Source of the DNA: Vitis vinifera
Lineage: Eukaryota > Streptophyta > Magnoliopsida > Vitales > Vitaceae
Direction: 5' to 3'
NCBI RefSeq assembly: GCF_030704535.1
Contig: NC_081815.1
Span: forward strand, 3,177,001-3,241,000
Length of the DNA: 64,000 bases
Below are positions 36,501-58,230 of the stretch, in pieces (the first letter of the stretch is position 1; each line of letters opens with the position of its first letter). Made by a program: the position numbers and the translations under genes. The notes beneath the pieces are model-generated. The model saw nothing but the letters and a program-made list of their open reading frames with translations, was not told the origin of the DNA and ran no database searches.

Positions 36501-39500
36501 ATTAATGACGTGCATAGTGAAAATCAAGCCGACGAAATAGAATCATGGAGGTTCTAGCAGATAAATCTTGTATATGTAAGCTTACATAAGGTTAATAGTG
36601 TAGCAGACCCTAATCTCTGATTGGTTAGTGTTTAGAAAAGTTAGCTTAATCATATCTTAATGTCTAAGTTTGATGAACAACTCCAAGAATATCACTTTCA
36701 AACTTTCAAATAGAGAATCCACCAATGATTTCGTCTCCTTAATTATTATTATTATTTTTTACTTGGGTGGCATGAAGTCGATGCTAATGATTCGTCGGAA
36801 AGTTATGCTAATGGAAAAGAGTCTTTAATTCTTTCTTTAAACAAATTTAATGACATCGAACATGTAGAATCAAAAGGAAGGCCAACCAATTTTGTACATG
36901 TACAAATTTAAACAAATTTAGATAGGATTTGGAGATATATTTGACCAATTTTGTGATTAGCTTAATGTTAGTTAAATCGGCGCCCTACCAAAGATCTAGT
37001 CAAGACCGCTAAAACAACCTTGGTTATTGAATGAGAATGCAAGTATACAAGTATATGCACAAATTTCGTGAAAGTCTTATAATATAAGTAAAATAATAGG
37101 AAAAGAAATTATTAAAATTGATAAATTATGAGGTACAATCTTTGTTGTAATATTTTTCTATAAAAGAATATATTCCTTCAATTATTTTACCTTGATCGTA
37201 ATTTGGAGGATGGTGATAAAAATATGTCCCAAAGATAATGATAAAGATGTTTCCTTGGTAAAGATAGGATGTGTAATACTTTGATTTTTATTGTAATTGA
37301 AAGATTTGATTTGATTTGATTTGTAAAAGTAAATTTTGCGATCTTTCAAATTTTATCATGCACCGCTTTTTCAATAGATATCACATGTCAAATGTGTATA
37401 AGACTTATCACTTGTCGATTTTAAATTTTGTTGACTCGAAGAACCATATTATATATAAGAAAGAATATAATATATATGATGTAACGAGGGGTTCGTGGTT
37501 CAAGGCATCCCATATTTTGAAAATATAATAATTATATTTGGATCTATTTTTATAATATTTTTTATGATATAGTAAAATGATTTTTTTTATCGGTGATAGA
37601 TAGATATGATTGATCCGATCATGTTAAATATCTTCGTTATATTAATTTTAAAATAAATGAAAAAATATAGATAAAAGAAAAAGATAAAGTCACGTGGGTT
37701 TGAAAGGCCAACGAGGAAAGGTCATAATAATAAAGAAGGAGGATGAAAAGACAATGGGTATAACAAATACTGTTTACAGTGTCTAATCCGAAGAAAGTAG
37801 AGAAAGGATTACTCCAAGCCGCAGACCAAATATAGCTAGAAGAATCCACCAATCTAAGGTGTCCAAATTTCATCCTTCTCACAAATCAAGGTCTAGACGA
37901 CACCATCTCTTGCCAATTTCTTTTTATGTTTATCACCATGATCAGAGAAAATTTGCATTGAAAAAGTTATGAACAGAGAAAAGAAGAGACCAGTGAAAGC
38001 AACATTGGCTAAAGAGAAAACAACAAAAACATGCATAGTAAAAGTTGGATAAAATCGGAAACAGGGAGTCATAAAGGACACAAGGTATTCGTCCAAATGC
38101 CAACATATGTATAGACCAAAGCGAGATTGACAAGCATTAAAAAAGGTGGTAGATTCACTTCAATGATATTGTTGAGTGTGTTGTCATCTATCAATTTACC
38201 AGCAAATGAACTGAAAAAGAAGAAGAAAAAATGATTACAAGTTGTGTCCTTTCATGTACATCTCTATTCCCACACCAAGCATGAAGCCACAATAGAGGCC
38301 ATGACAGGTGGGTGGTGCGTAACGGTTTATATCTCATGTTGTGACCAAAAGGGGGGCACAATGCTTCCATATCTGGGCACACTGGCACACTGGCACATGG
38401 GTTTCTGTTCAGGTCAGCAGTCTGCCCCCTACCTTGCTAAATCTATCCCCTCAAAGGCTTTCATAAAATCCTAGAATTTTTCTTAATTAATATCATGTAA
38501 AGTAATGTCCCATCTTCCATGCATTTGAGTAAGTGTAATTATATTTTCGAATTATACTTTTTTAATATTTATAAAAAATATATCATCAATCAGATATTGT
38601 TATTTTATATCTCATTTATTTGTATTTTTATATCTTAATTCTATCTTTTTTTATTTTTATTCAATAATTTAAATCTTACTATATATATATTCAACTATTG
38701 AGATATTATGTGCATAGATATCATTATTCTATTTTGTTCAATAAACGTCTATAAAAAATATTTCTTTTGCACATTTGATGGTATTTTCTACCTTCAAGGT
38801 GGGGAAGTAGGTCTTTTGATTGGATGGTCAAGATTGCACCATGGATGATGGGACCCACTTGATCCCATATATGGCAAAATGATTGAAGGGTCAAGATCCT
38901 TGGATCAACTAAAATATTATGATGTTTGACAGGTCAGATTACTTTATTTTGATAAGTCAGGCTGATTAGGCACCCGCATTGAAAATACAATAGAGGTCAT
39001 TCTATATATAATGCATTGGTGGTTGCAAATGCTTCTAGGTTTGAATTTCTACACGTGTCCATTCACTTGTATTTATCGTCTTTCGTATCAAGAAGTTCTT
39101 CATTATAATTAGAAAAATATTAACGTATCAAAAATCATAAGTGTAACTTCTTAAAAAAAGAAAGATAAATATATAACAATCAAGTTTAAATTCGGGATTA
39201 GATCATCTATTAGGAAGGTATCGTAATAAGTTTTAGCATCCTTATAAGCCATAAATCAAATCTTTATTAATCAAGTTAAGGCAGATATAATTATCGATCA
39301 AAAAATTTATGAATAGCAAGTAATAAACATAATATACACTAATCAAGATATGGATAGACATATAATTAAAGAAGTAATAATAAGTGTATAATATCAATTA
39401 ACTGTATGCTTATTAGAAAATAAGGTTAGCATATGCAATAACAAGAAGACAATAATCACATGTATATCATAGAGTAAGGCAAAAATCAATCATTATTCAA

Positions 39501-40870
39501 TCAGGTATATCAATAAAGATTAATTAATAAAAGAAAATAACATGTATGTTGGACCCCACATTTGTCTCGTTTATTTTGACATGAATTGATTCTCTATAAT
39601 TGAATATAATACCTACCAAAATTTTCGTTTAAGCAATTAAATATGTATAATAAAATTCAAGTTATTTGATGAAAATATATGTATAAAGAAAAATAAGATT
39701 AATGTATAAGAGTACAAACAAATGAAATTCAAACATAAATAAATGAGAATTTGAAATATATAAGGAAAAAAAAACTTATTAATAATATCTTTTCGATATA
39801 ACAATTAGATTCTTCTATGTGATATACAAAACTTTTAGTGGCTTTTATAAAGGATTATTGATTAAAGAATTTTTTTGTCCAAAACATCGATTTTTTTTAA
39901 TAAATAAAAAAACAGGGTTTTTTTTATTTAGAAATTATTTATACCTTTTGATTAAAAATTCATTATTCACCATGGAAAATAAAATAAAATATAAGTTTGT
40001 TTTAGTAAATTTCTTCACTTGTGTAACCTCTTTTCATTTTATGAAGTAGAAATGATGGATTCTAAAGTATGAATTTTTTCCTTAATTTTATATTTTTTTC
40101 TTCTTCTATTTTCATTTTTATTAAATAAAATTAAACTTTTTATTGCTAAATTTTAATTTTGAATTTTGTATTTCCTTTCTGTTTTCTAGACCCAAACCTG
40201 CAAACCACGCATTAAAAAAGTGTCCAATAATTTTCATTTTGTTATAGGCCGAGCTAAAATTAATGAGCTTGGCCCATGAGGAGCCATACAGGTGGAAGGC
40301 TAGGTCTGCCAATATGTTTCAGAGCTAGGCCCATTGGGCCCCAAAATCCATCAAAGTTTCATGAACCAATTTCTCTGGTGTGTTTGTGCTGGGTCATTAG
40401 CAACCCAATCTCTCTCTCTCTCTAGGGATCATCAAAAAGTATTAAGAAAAAAAAATCTAAACGTCTCCAAGTATTTCCCATCTCTTCAAATTACAAAAAC
40501 CATGTTTGAAGGACTGGCGTTAGGCTCATTCCAACCAGTGACAAACCTAATAAAAATACATAGTCCCGTTGCCAACCAAATTCAAACCCTAATAAATGAG
40601 ACAGTGGCACACCTGCTCAAATTGATCACAAATTTGAGTCAAAACAACATATCACAAGAACCCAATTTCAGCTGTGACCAATATAAACTCATTTGGCAGT
40701 TCTCGCCGGTTATGGTGTCTCTTCGTTCACTGCATTAATAGCACAGCCCTATGTGTCCATCTCTCTTTGTTCAGAAACGTCACACGGTTTTTCTCTAGTT
40801 CATCCAACCACATTAAATGAAGCAAACCATTAACAGTTGGAGCCTTGAAAGAGTTATTTCAGTAGTTCCC
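33593..40870. other. 7-kb very AT-rich gene-poor spacer
   Basis: Long A/T-dominated stretches (33600-34100, 34860-35900, 38520-39960). A short frame at 34287-34538 (+) ends in a hydrophobic segment and contains a good splice-donor-like CAAGTAAGT near 34443-34451, but I cannot support a gene. Nothing else is recognised until the promoter of the BURP gene. Confidence 0.45.
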
Positions 40871-40877
40871 AAAACCC

Positions 40878-40885
40878 TTATAAAT
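40878..40885 (+). promoter_or_regulatory. TATA box of the BURP gene
   Basis: TTATAAAT lies 97 bp before the ATG at 40975, in a GC-richer stretch (CCCTTATAAATCGCGCCCC). This implies a leader of about 65 nt. Confidence 0.65.
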
Positions 40886-40974
40886 CGCGCCCCACAGTAT
40901 TCCATGCTAGCTCATGGTTCACTCACAATTCTCTCCAAACTACAACCATATAGCTTTTGAGCTTGAGTCCTTCA

Positions 40975-42171
40975 ATGGAGTTCCATCCTGTCCCCATCAT
41001 CATCCTCATCTCGGTAAAGCCTTTTTATTCATTAGCTTCATTTTAAACAACCATATATATATATATATATATCGTTAGTAGTAATACATACAGTAAAAGA
41101 GAAGGTTGATGAAAGCTATTGAATTTGTTGCAGCTCGCAGTTGTTGTTGCTGATGCTACTGTGCCTTCTGACGTTTACTGGCAGAAGGTGTTGCCTAATA
41201 CTGCAATGCCGAAAGCTCTCCGACATCTTCTACCCGGTCGGTCTTGTATCCGATCACTTATCATTCATTCACAGTATTTTTCCAGTACTTAAAAACGTTT
41301 GTAATTATTGTTGTCTGCTGGTTGAACAGAAGAGGATGAAGGTCTTGGGGATGAAGCAGTGGACGTAGGTGTTGGCGGTGGTGGAGTATCTGTGGGCACA
41401 GGACCCGACGGATCCAAGTACCTATGGTGGCGGCACCACCCACACCATCCATACCATCCATGGCACGAGCCATTTATATACCGTTACGCTGCTTCTCAGG
41501 ATCAGCTCCGAGACGATCCGAATGTGGCTCTCTTCTTCCTAGAAAAAGACTTGCATCCTAGCAAAAAACTGAACCTTCACTTCACTAAAACTACATCCGG
41601 AGCCAAACTTCTACCCCGCCATGTTGCTGAAACCATACCCTTTTCGTCGAACGAGTTCTCAGACATCCTGAACCGGTTTTCTGTTGAGCCTGGATCGGCT
41701 GAAGCTTTGGAGATGAAGAAGACCATTGAAGAGTGTGAGGTGCCAGCTATGGAGGGAGAGGACAAATACTGTGCCACATCGCTGGAGGCAATGGTAGATT
41801 ATAGCACTTCAAAGCTGGGAAAAAATGTCAAAGTTATGGCGACTGAGGTGGGTAAAGAGGAGAGTCCTCAGCAGGAATTCACCATCTCACCGGGACTTAC
41901 AAAGATGGTAGGGGACAAAAGAGTGGTATGCCATGGCCAGAACTATCCATATGCTGTCTTCCACTGCCACGCTTCGCATGCAACAAAAGCTTACCTGGTT
42001 CCAATGGTGGGTGCCGATGGGACCAAAGTCAAGGCTGTTGCTGCATGCCACATAGACCCATCCAAATGGAATCCCAGGCACTTGGCTTTTCAAGTGCTCA
42101 AGGTTAAGCCAGGGACGGTTCCCATATGTCACTTCCTTCCGGAGGACCATATCGTTTGGACTTCCAAGTAG
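40975..42171 (+). CDS. BURP-domain protein, RD22-like
   Basis: Three exons (40975-41013, 41134-41236, 41330-42171) with GT-AG introns encode 327 residues. A hydrophobic N-terminus (about 1-20) is a signal peptide. V-Y-W-Q-K-V-L-P-N-T-A-M-P-K-A-L (27-42) is the conserved segment after it in BURP proteins. The C-terminal BURP domain (about 115-327) shows the diagnostic spaced CH pairs: CH-X10-CH-X25-CH-X25-CH. The variable middle lacks the T-x-V repeats of classical RD22. Instead it has an acidic then Gly-rich stretch and a His-rich patch (80-93, W-W-R-H-H-P-H-H-P-Y-H-P-W-H). BURP proteins are secreted or wall-associated; RD22 members respond to drought and ABA, and recent work on the family shows that some cyclise peptides using copper. 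Which applies here is unknown. It is transcribed towards the kinesin gene, with 769 bp between the two stop codons. Confidence 0.92.
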
Positions 42172-42940
42172 AAATGCCCGACCCAAAACCACTGCTTCTT
42201 TGGGCTACCAGCTTTAGTTTTCTTAGTATGATAAGATAACACAAAGCTCTAAGTGTACCTCCCCTATGTAAGATATATGACAGTCAGTCATACCTATAGC
42301 ACTGGCTGGAGATGTGGGTTATTCAAAATAATAGTTTTACCACTTTTTCTGTTTGACAACAGTTTGATTTTGTACTGTCAGCAGAAAATTAGCAGTAACC
42401 TACTAACATACCTAAATTACCGATCATAATCAGGGAACAGACAATGGCCCAGGGAATACCCATGTACAGGAATGGGATGGATTTTTTTTTAGCCATAGGA
42501 AAAGAAATGAAAAACAAAGGTTTCAAGGTTGTACATTGAGCAAGTCCATAGAGATTTAGCTGTCAATTAAAAAGAAGCAACGTATCTATGGATATGCAAG
42601 TTCCGTATCTCACAGGCTTGAGCATCTCAAACAGGGTGTATGTGGCATTTAATAAAATTGCACCGCCGCAGAGCTCTACAAATGGATGCCAATGAGCAAA
42701 TACATATTTATCAGGTTCCCTGTATACAACTCACACGTTGCTATGGCAACACACTTAAAAATAGCAACAATTGAGAGAAAAACACAAGGTTGCACTCCAA
42801 GCACCCATCTCAAAACAAATCTGTCACACTGAAATGGGTGGAACTGAACAGCTCCAAGCAAAACCTCCAGAAGGGAGAAATAAGTTCACATTAATTGCTT
42901 GATCAAATTTAGTGGTTTTCGTCATCGCTCCAGGGTGAAA
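42172..42940. other. Tail-to-tail spacer between BURP and kinesin genes
   Basis: Holds the 3' UTRs of both convergent genes. No other feature is seen. Confidence 0.6.
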
Positions 42941-49589
<6,649 letters not shown>

Positions 49590-51593
49590 CTTCCCTCACG
49601 TCCGCCCAATCCGATTAGGATTTGTACTGAAACACAAGTCAATTTCAAAGTTTCTGTTTTTGCCTTTGCTTTCTGAAAACAGAAACGTGCTGCGGATGTT
49701 GCCGGCCGTACAGTGAACTACCGCGGAAAGAGAGGGAGAGAGAGCGCTTTTGAAAGAAGCAGCGATGGAGAGAGACGGAGGGGCGCCTTCTGGGTGGGAT
49801 GATATTTCTTTATTCTACTGTTTTTGAAAATTTGAAATGATTTTCAAAGTTTTGAAAGCGAAGACCGGGCCAACTCTCGAGGCTCTTCTTCTTCTTTGTT
49901 GCCCTCGTCTGCAAATCAGAGGTGGAAAAAAAAAAAAAAACTAATATACTGGAGACCGAGAGACCATGGCCTGAGGACCTGAAAGATACTGGACCCCACA
50001 GTATTTTGAATTATTGACGGCTCCTGGAGCGGGCTTTGGCTCGGTCTCAAGGGACCACGCGTCCTCCAATTAGATTCGTACATTAATTTATTTTATATTA
50101 TAATTTATGCAAAAATATTTATATGAGAGGTCGATCACACGTTTCATTTATAGAAAAAAAAATTATTTATTGATAATCAGTCTTACATGCAAATATGTAT
50201 CAAGTTTCGTGCCTGCATGTTGAACATGGATAAGGGAACGCCACGTCAGATGATGAGAAATTATCGAAATGGTATTTCCGAAAAGTCAAAAAGGATAAAA
50301 ACAGCAAATTGCCAAATTTATAGCTTTTTACCACAAAACCAAAATTATAAATTGTTTATATGAATTTGGAGAAGGTGGGTTGTTACTTTGTTCCACGTCT
50401 CCGAGTCACGAGTTGAGCGTGGAGACGGTACATTGAAGTGGCTCCCGCCACTGATCCTTCAACTGCGGACGCATGATTGTTTGATGCGGCATACCGGGAG
50501 CAAATCATGCTCATATGTGGCTTCAACTTTAGTCCATCGGATACCGATTCATTTTAAGAAATAAAAAGAAGGAAAGGCTAACTTTTGAATGGAAAAATCT
50601 TTGAATTCTTAATAATGAAAACTTCGTCTTGGTTTGATTATTTGTTACTCTATTATTATTGCGGTTGCATAAAATTTGACCTAAGATCATATGTGCATTC
50701 ATAATAGACCCTTGACCTCATGTGTGCACAAAATCTTAGACTGGGTTTGTAAGCTAGTGAACCCAAGAATGATTTCGCTTTGAAGTTGTGTTACAATAGA
50801 TCCACTTGGGGAGAAAACATGTATTGAAAGGGGGTTAAAATTATTTTAATTTTATATTATGTTTGGTTCAAATTTTTTTTTTTTTAAAAAAAAAATATAA
50901 GGGAAATAAAATTAAAAAAAAATAAAAATAGATTCAAAGTTAATAAATTATTTATATATTTTTTTATAATTTATTTTATTTATTTTTATCAATTATATAA
51001 AGATTAAATGATTATAAAATATATAAATTTTTAACTAATTTTATTTTATGTTTGATTACTAAAAAAATACTAGAGAAAGAAATAAAATACTAAAACATGA
51101 TTTTCTCATGTTTTGTTTTAATATAAAAAATACAAAAGAAACTAAAATATAATTAAAATTAGTTAAACATCTATATGTTTTTAAATATTTAAGCTTTATA
51201 TAAAGGAGGAAAAATAAATTAAATGAGTTTTAAATAGTATATGCAGTAAGTTAATGATTTTAAAATTAATTTTTATTTTTTTTATTTTTTCTTTCATTCA
51301 TATTTTCCCTTTGAGAACCAAATATAGCCTTAATTATTTTTTATTTTATTTATTATTTTTCATAATGAAACTAAATAGAAGAAAACAATTAGCCTTTAAG
51401 TCTCAAGGCTTGAGACGAAGAAAGTGAAAGCCTGGGTTTGCATCTTATTTGCTTTGTTGGACTAAAAATTAATTGAGTTAAAAAATTTCCACTCAATTTG
51501 GTAGAAAAAAATTAATTGAGTTATAAAACGTTTGAACTTTTTTTTTTATACACACAACCTTCTCACCATATTTCCATTGAGGTAATCCCATGT
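49590..51593. other. Divergent spacer between kinesin and the tRNA/UBC37 side
   Basis: The first 300 bp hold the kinesin leader and promoter; no clear TATA box is seen. The stretch at about 50850-51333 begins ATGTTTGGTTCAAA and ends TTTGAGAACCAAATATAGCC. It may be an old MITE of about 480 bp with AT-rich content, but I could not find a target duplication. Confidence 0.4.
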
Positions 51594-51781
51594 TACCTTC
51601 CTTTTAAACGGGTCAGGAGTAATTTGCTGTCATCTAGGTAATGTGGAGTAATTTCTTACCTTCCTTTTAAACGGGTCAGAGTAATTTGCTGTCATCTAGG
51701 TAATCTGGAGTAATTTCTTACCATTCCTTTTAAACGGGTCAGGAGTAATTTGCTGTCATTTAGGCAATGCGGAGCAATTTC
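51594..51781. repeat. Three tandem copies of a ~63-bp unit
   Basis: Copies at 51594-51656, 51657-51718 and 51719-51781 each run TACC(A)TTCCTTTTAAACGGG, then TCA(G)GAGTAATTTGCTGTCAT, and end with GGAG(T/C)AATTT. The first two are almost identical; the third has a few changes. The array ends about 80 bp before the tRNA gene. Confidence 0.9.
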
Positions 51782-51861
51782 ATGATGTACACCAGAATCC
51801 TTTTAACTATATTTTAGCTCTTTTAGATTAATAAATAAACAATTAGAATTATAATCTTAAA

Positions 51862-51901
51862 GTTGAGATGGCCGAGTTGGTCTAAGGCGCCAGATTAAGG
51901 T

Positions 51902-51934
<33 letters not shown>

Positions 51935-51941
51935 TCTCAAC
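51862..51941 (+). tRNA. trnL-AAG: tRNA-Leu, anticodon AAG
   Basis: An 80-nt gene with a 7-bp acceptor stem (GTTGAGA / TCTCAAC), D-loop GCCGAGTTGGTCTAAGGCG, anticodon loop ATTAAGG with AAG, the long variable arm expected of leucine tRNAs (TCCGAAAGGGCG) and the T-loop GGTTCAAATCC. It has no intron. The A and B boxes of the internal Pol III promoter are intact. It decodes CUU (and CUC after A34 is modified to inosine). Confidence 0.97.
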
Positions 51942-51948
51942 ATCCATG

Positions 51949-51966
51949 ATTTTTTTTATTTTTTAT
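51949..51966 (+). terminator. Pol III T-tract after tRNA-Leu
   Basis: An oligo-T run starts 8-10 bp after the tRNA 3' end, with a second T run a few bases on. This is the usual Pol III termination signal. The adjoining TTTATAA (about 51961-51967) could serve as a TATA box for the downstream E2 gene. Confidence 0.7.
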
Positions 51967-51976
51967 AACCCGAACC

Positions 51977-52079
51977 CCACCGCCCAAATTCAAAATCTAC
52001 CTAAGCCTCAAAGTGCAGAAACCAGCCATTCCACCGCCCAAATTCAAAATTAACCAAACCCCCAAATTGCAGAAACCAG
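51977..52079 (+). repeat. 54-bp direct repeat in the UBC37 5' leader
   Basis: CCACCGCCCAAATTCAAAAT starts at 51977 and again at 52031. Each copy closes with TGCAGAAACCAG. The repeat lies between the tRNA and the ATG of the E2 gene, so it is probably in the transcribed leader. Confidence 0.85.
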
Positions 52080-52096
52080 TAGAAACCAACCGCCAA

Positions 52097-55146
<3,050 letters not shown>

Positions 55147-55657
55147 AGGCCACACTGTTCTCAAATGTCTTCTTGATATTTCAACTTTCAAGTGATAGAG
55201 GTTGATTTTTCTTTTGCTTTTCTCTTTATAATACTATAGCTACTAGGATTTCAAGATTCATACATGTTCAAAGTTAAGCACAAACAATGTATACTCTCAA
55301 CTGAACTCCCACTAGCACTTCAAAATTAAAATTAAAATTATAATTTATAAATAATAATAATGGTATTATAAATGTTTTATTAAATATGAAAAGATTTATT
55401 GTATAAATTAAAAAAAAAAATCAACTTCTTTGAAGTAAGTTTTAGCCTGTACACAATTTTATAAGTGAAATATCAAATGTATAATTAAATTTTATAAAAA
55501 GCCAAAAAAAAAAAAAAAAGGATAAATCAACTTGCCAGGAAAATGTACAGTGCCAAAAGGAGCCCACTATAAAAGGGGTGAATGGCGGTTGGGTGCCCTG
55601 AAGGAGGCTAAAAGCTCGATTTTGAGGGAGAAAAACAAAGAAAGAAAGAAAGAAACC
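55147..55657. other. UBC37 3' region and promoter of the next gene
   Basis: An AT-rich spacer of 511 bp. TATAAAAG at 55568-55575, 90 bp before the ATG at 55658, is a good TATA box for the downstream gene. A (GAAA)n run lies in the leader (about 55637-55654). Confidence 0.6.
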
Positions 55658-56573
55658 ATGGCTTCCTTCAGCAGCAGCATCTTAATGCCACCTGCATCTT
55701 TCACTTCCAAAACCCTAGAATTGGGTTATGCATCTTCTTCATCTCTCAGCTGCAGGTGCTCTCTTATTCTCACGCCACTCTTCATACCTCAAAGGAAGCA
55801 GATGATGTTTCACAAGAATCGGAGTAAGCTGAAGCAGCGAGTGCTTTCTATGGCTCCCGAAGAGGAGAAATTAACTCGTCGGAATCCCCTTGATTTCCCC
55901 ATCGTAACTCTCTCTCTCTCTCTGTCCTCCCATTCTCTTTTCTATGTATTTATTAAAACCTCGTGAATTCCACCTTTTGAATTGATTGATGAAAGAAAAT
56001 AGAGCAAGGAAAATTATTCTTTGGATGAGCTCCTGCTAGAATTTTCCTGGTGTATCGAAATTTCGATTTGCAGTTGATTCAACTTATGGCTTTCCAAATA
56101 TATGCTTTCATGCTCCAATGTTAAATGATTAATTTTGTGTATTATGAGAGCCAATGAAAGGGTATGGGTCATACTCACTCTGTTCAGGAGAGGCGAGACC
56201 TAATGGATTCGCTCAAATGATTATGTTGATCAATATGAATATTTAGTGAGTGCTGGGGCTAGAAAACCTGAAAAACACTAGTGAAGGCTTGATAGGTGGA
56301 TGATTTAGTACTTTTTCCCTCGAGATGTTCATTTTCTGATAATCTGACCAATGCTATATTGTTTTTTCAATGCAGGAGTGGAACAGGCCCAAGCCTGGGC
56401 GTAGACCAGATATATTCCCCCAGTTTAGCCCCATGAAAACACCATTGCCACCACCTTTGCCATATGACCCTCCGGATGAAGATGAAGAAGAGGAAGAGAA
56501 GAAAGAAGAAGAAGAAGAAGAAGAAGAGGAAGATCCCGAGAAGGAAGAGTCTGATAACCCAGAAAAGCAGTAG
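55658..56573 (+). CDS. Predicted plastid-targeted small protein with Pro-rich core and Glu-rich tail
   Basis: Two exons (55658-55903, 56376-56573) with a 472-bp GT-AG intron give 147 residues. The N-terminus is Ser-rich, then basic and nearly free of acid for about 65 residues, the profile of a chloroplast transit peptide. A conserved-looking core follows: T-R-R-N-P-L-D-F-P-I, joined across the intron to E-W-N-R-P-K-P-G-R-R-P-D-I-F-P-Q-F, then P-L-P-P-P-L-P-Y-D-P-P. The last 35 or so residues are almost all Glu, Asp and Lys, encoded partly by a (GAA)n run at about 56481-56531. I recall similar small uncharacterised plant proteins with this core but know no function. The start is the first ATG after the TATA box, in the good context ACCATGG. 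Confidence 0.8.
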
Positions 56574-57936
56574 AATTCATCTGCTGAAGAGTATGGTCTT
56601 TGAACCTTGCCAAGCTCTCTTGCCTTCACCAATACCTCTTGCTTTATGTGATGCATTAGATAGAAAGTGGATATGCAGTGATAATGCTAAACCAGGTAGA
56701 TCTTCCTGTTTGAGGTGGAGTTTAACCTGAAGTTTTCATGGAGCTGAAAGTCATTTTCATACCTTTTGCAATTACTTGGGACTTCTTATTGTTTAAAAAA
56801 TTGGGAAGGTAGTCTTCCAGTGCCTATGTTAAAAGATTTTGATGATATAAAGAGCTGTCTTGTTATTTAACAATTTTGAAATGAATAATACAAGGCTTAT
56901 TTTTCTTTTTTACTGTTTGTATTTGGTCACAAGCATCTGATCATCCTTAATAACTAAGAAATTTCACAAGCTATGTACAAGTGATACGGTGTCAAATACA
57001 AGTGCTGAAGTATTGGGAAGAAGATTATGATATATCAACATTAGGCTTGATGATAAAGTCTTTTCTTTCTATGTGACAAGTCTGCACAAACCTTTGAAAT
57101 TCTTTGAGTTTCTGGCAGTTTGTGCTTCAACCTGGAGACTCGACATTACAAATAGACTAGAACTATCTGTAAGGAAAAAGAAACTATGATTACTTTATGA
57201 ATTTTAGATGCCGATTTTTCGTATCGACTCAGTTTAAGTCTCAAATTTTAACTTTTGAAACTGTCAGGAGAACTCTTACCAAGTTTGTTAGCAGTTGAGG
57301 AGTTATATATGATGTTGTCTATTTGAAGAAAAAACTGCAGTGCTTTGTCCCTCCCTTTTTCTCTTTTAAGCTTATCTGCATTGATTGTTTGTAGGAGGAA
57401 ATGATTTGATATCTTGATCTTCTCTCCTGCAAATGAGTATATTAAAATGAGAAATGTAGAAGAAACCACATATTATAATCTAGGTTCTGTTACTTGTATA
57501 TGTGACTCTTTATTGAACTATAAGAAAATCCTTATACCAAGAAACAAGAAACTATAGAAGAATATACCTTTTTCTGTCACCTCTTCTTGCATGCATTTAA
57601 TTCTTAAGGTTTCTCGAACCTGTGTAGCATAAGAAGTCCAAATGAAGAATTGCAAGAATTTCATCTCTCTTGCTTTTGAGAAGCTTCAAGTGCCTAATAG
57701 GTTCTTTGCCATCTAACAAAGACAACTAACCCAATTGGGTTGCTTAGTCAGGTGGGACCATTACACAGGAGCCAGAGGTCTGAAACAAGAGGTCCCTGCT
57801 TCAACTTCATTGGTGCGTACCTGATCATGTGGCTTGCAAGGGGTTATCAAATCTGCAAGATCAGTCATATGCTCCAAACTGGGAGGTAATGCAAACAAAC
57901 AAATGAACAGTTGAATGCAATGTCAGCTCTTTTCTT
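56574..57936. other. Convergent spacer between the plastid-protein gene and the NLR gene
   Basis: 3' UTRs and spacer. No gene, repeat or mobile element is recognised. Confidence 0.5.
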
Positions 57937-58230
57937 CTCTTTCTCTGTTTATGTCCTCTCCTGACAATAAGCATTGACCAAATTGAAGTGAGTTTTCAGA
58001 AATACTCTTTTGATCTTCAACAGTATCTTGTTCTATCTCCCTCCCTGTCAATTATCATCCCCTTTCTTTAATTAGCATCCCCACTCTTTCTCTGTTCACT
58101 TTCACTTTGTCCTCCTGATGATGAGCATTGGCCCAATTCGAGTGGCCTTTTAGAAATGCCATTTGGATCTTCAACAGTGTCTTGCTTTGCAACCTCATCA
58201 GGCATCAATTCTTTTCCTTTATTAGCATCC
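57937..58230. repeat. ~147-bp tandem duplication spanning the NLR stop codon
   Basis: 58084-58230 (NLR codons 922 to 971) and 57937-58083 (the last codons, the stop and 3' flank) are diverged direct copies. Shared landmarks are CTCTTTCTCTGTT (57937 and 58084), GATCTTCAACAGT(A/G)TCTTG (about 58012 and 58162) and ATTAGCATCC (58071 and 58221). The period is 147-150 bp. Confidence 0.85.

Noticed and set aside
56354-56656. Minus-strand frame rich in Ser, and a + frame rich in Lys, over the plastid-protein exon
   Set aside because: Both are shadows of the (GAA)n tract coding the Glu-rich tail.
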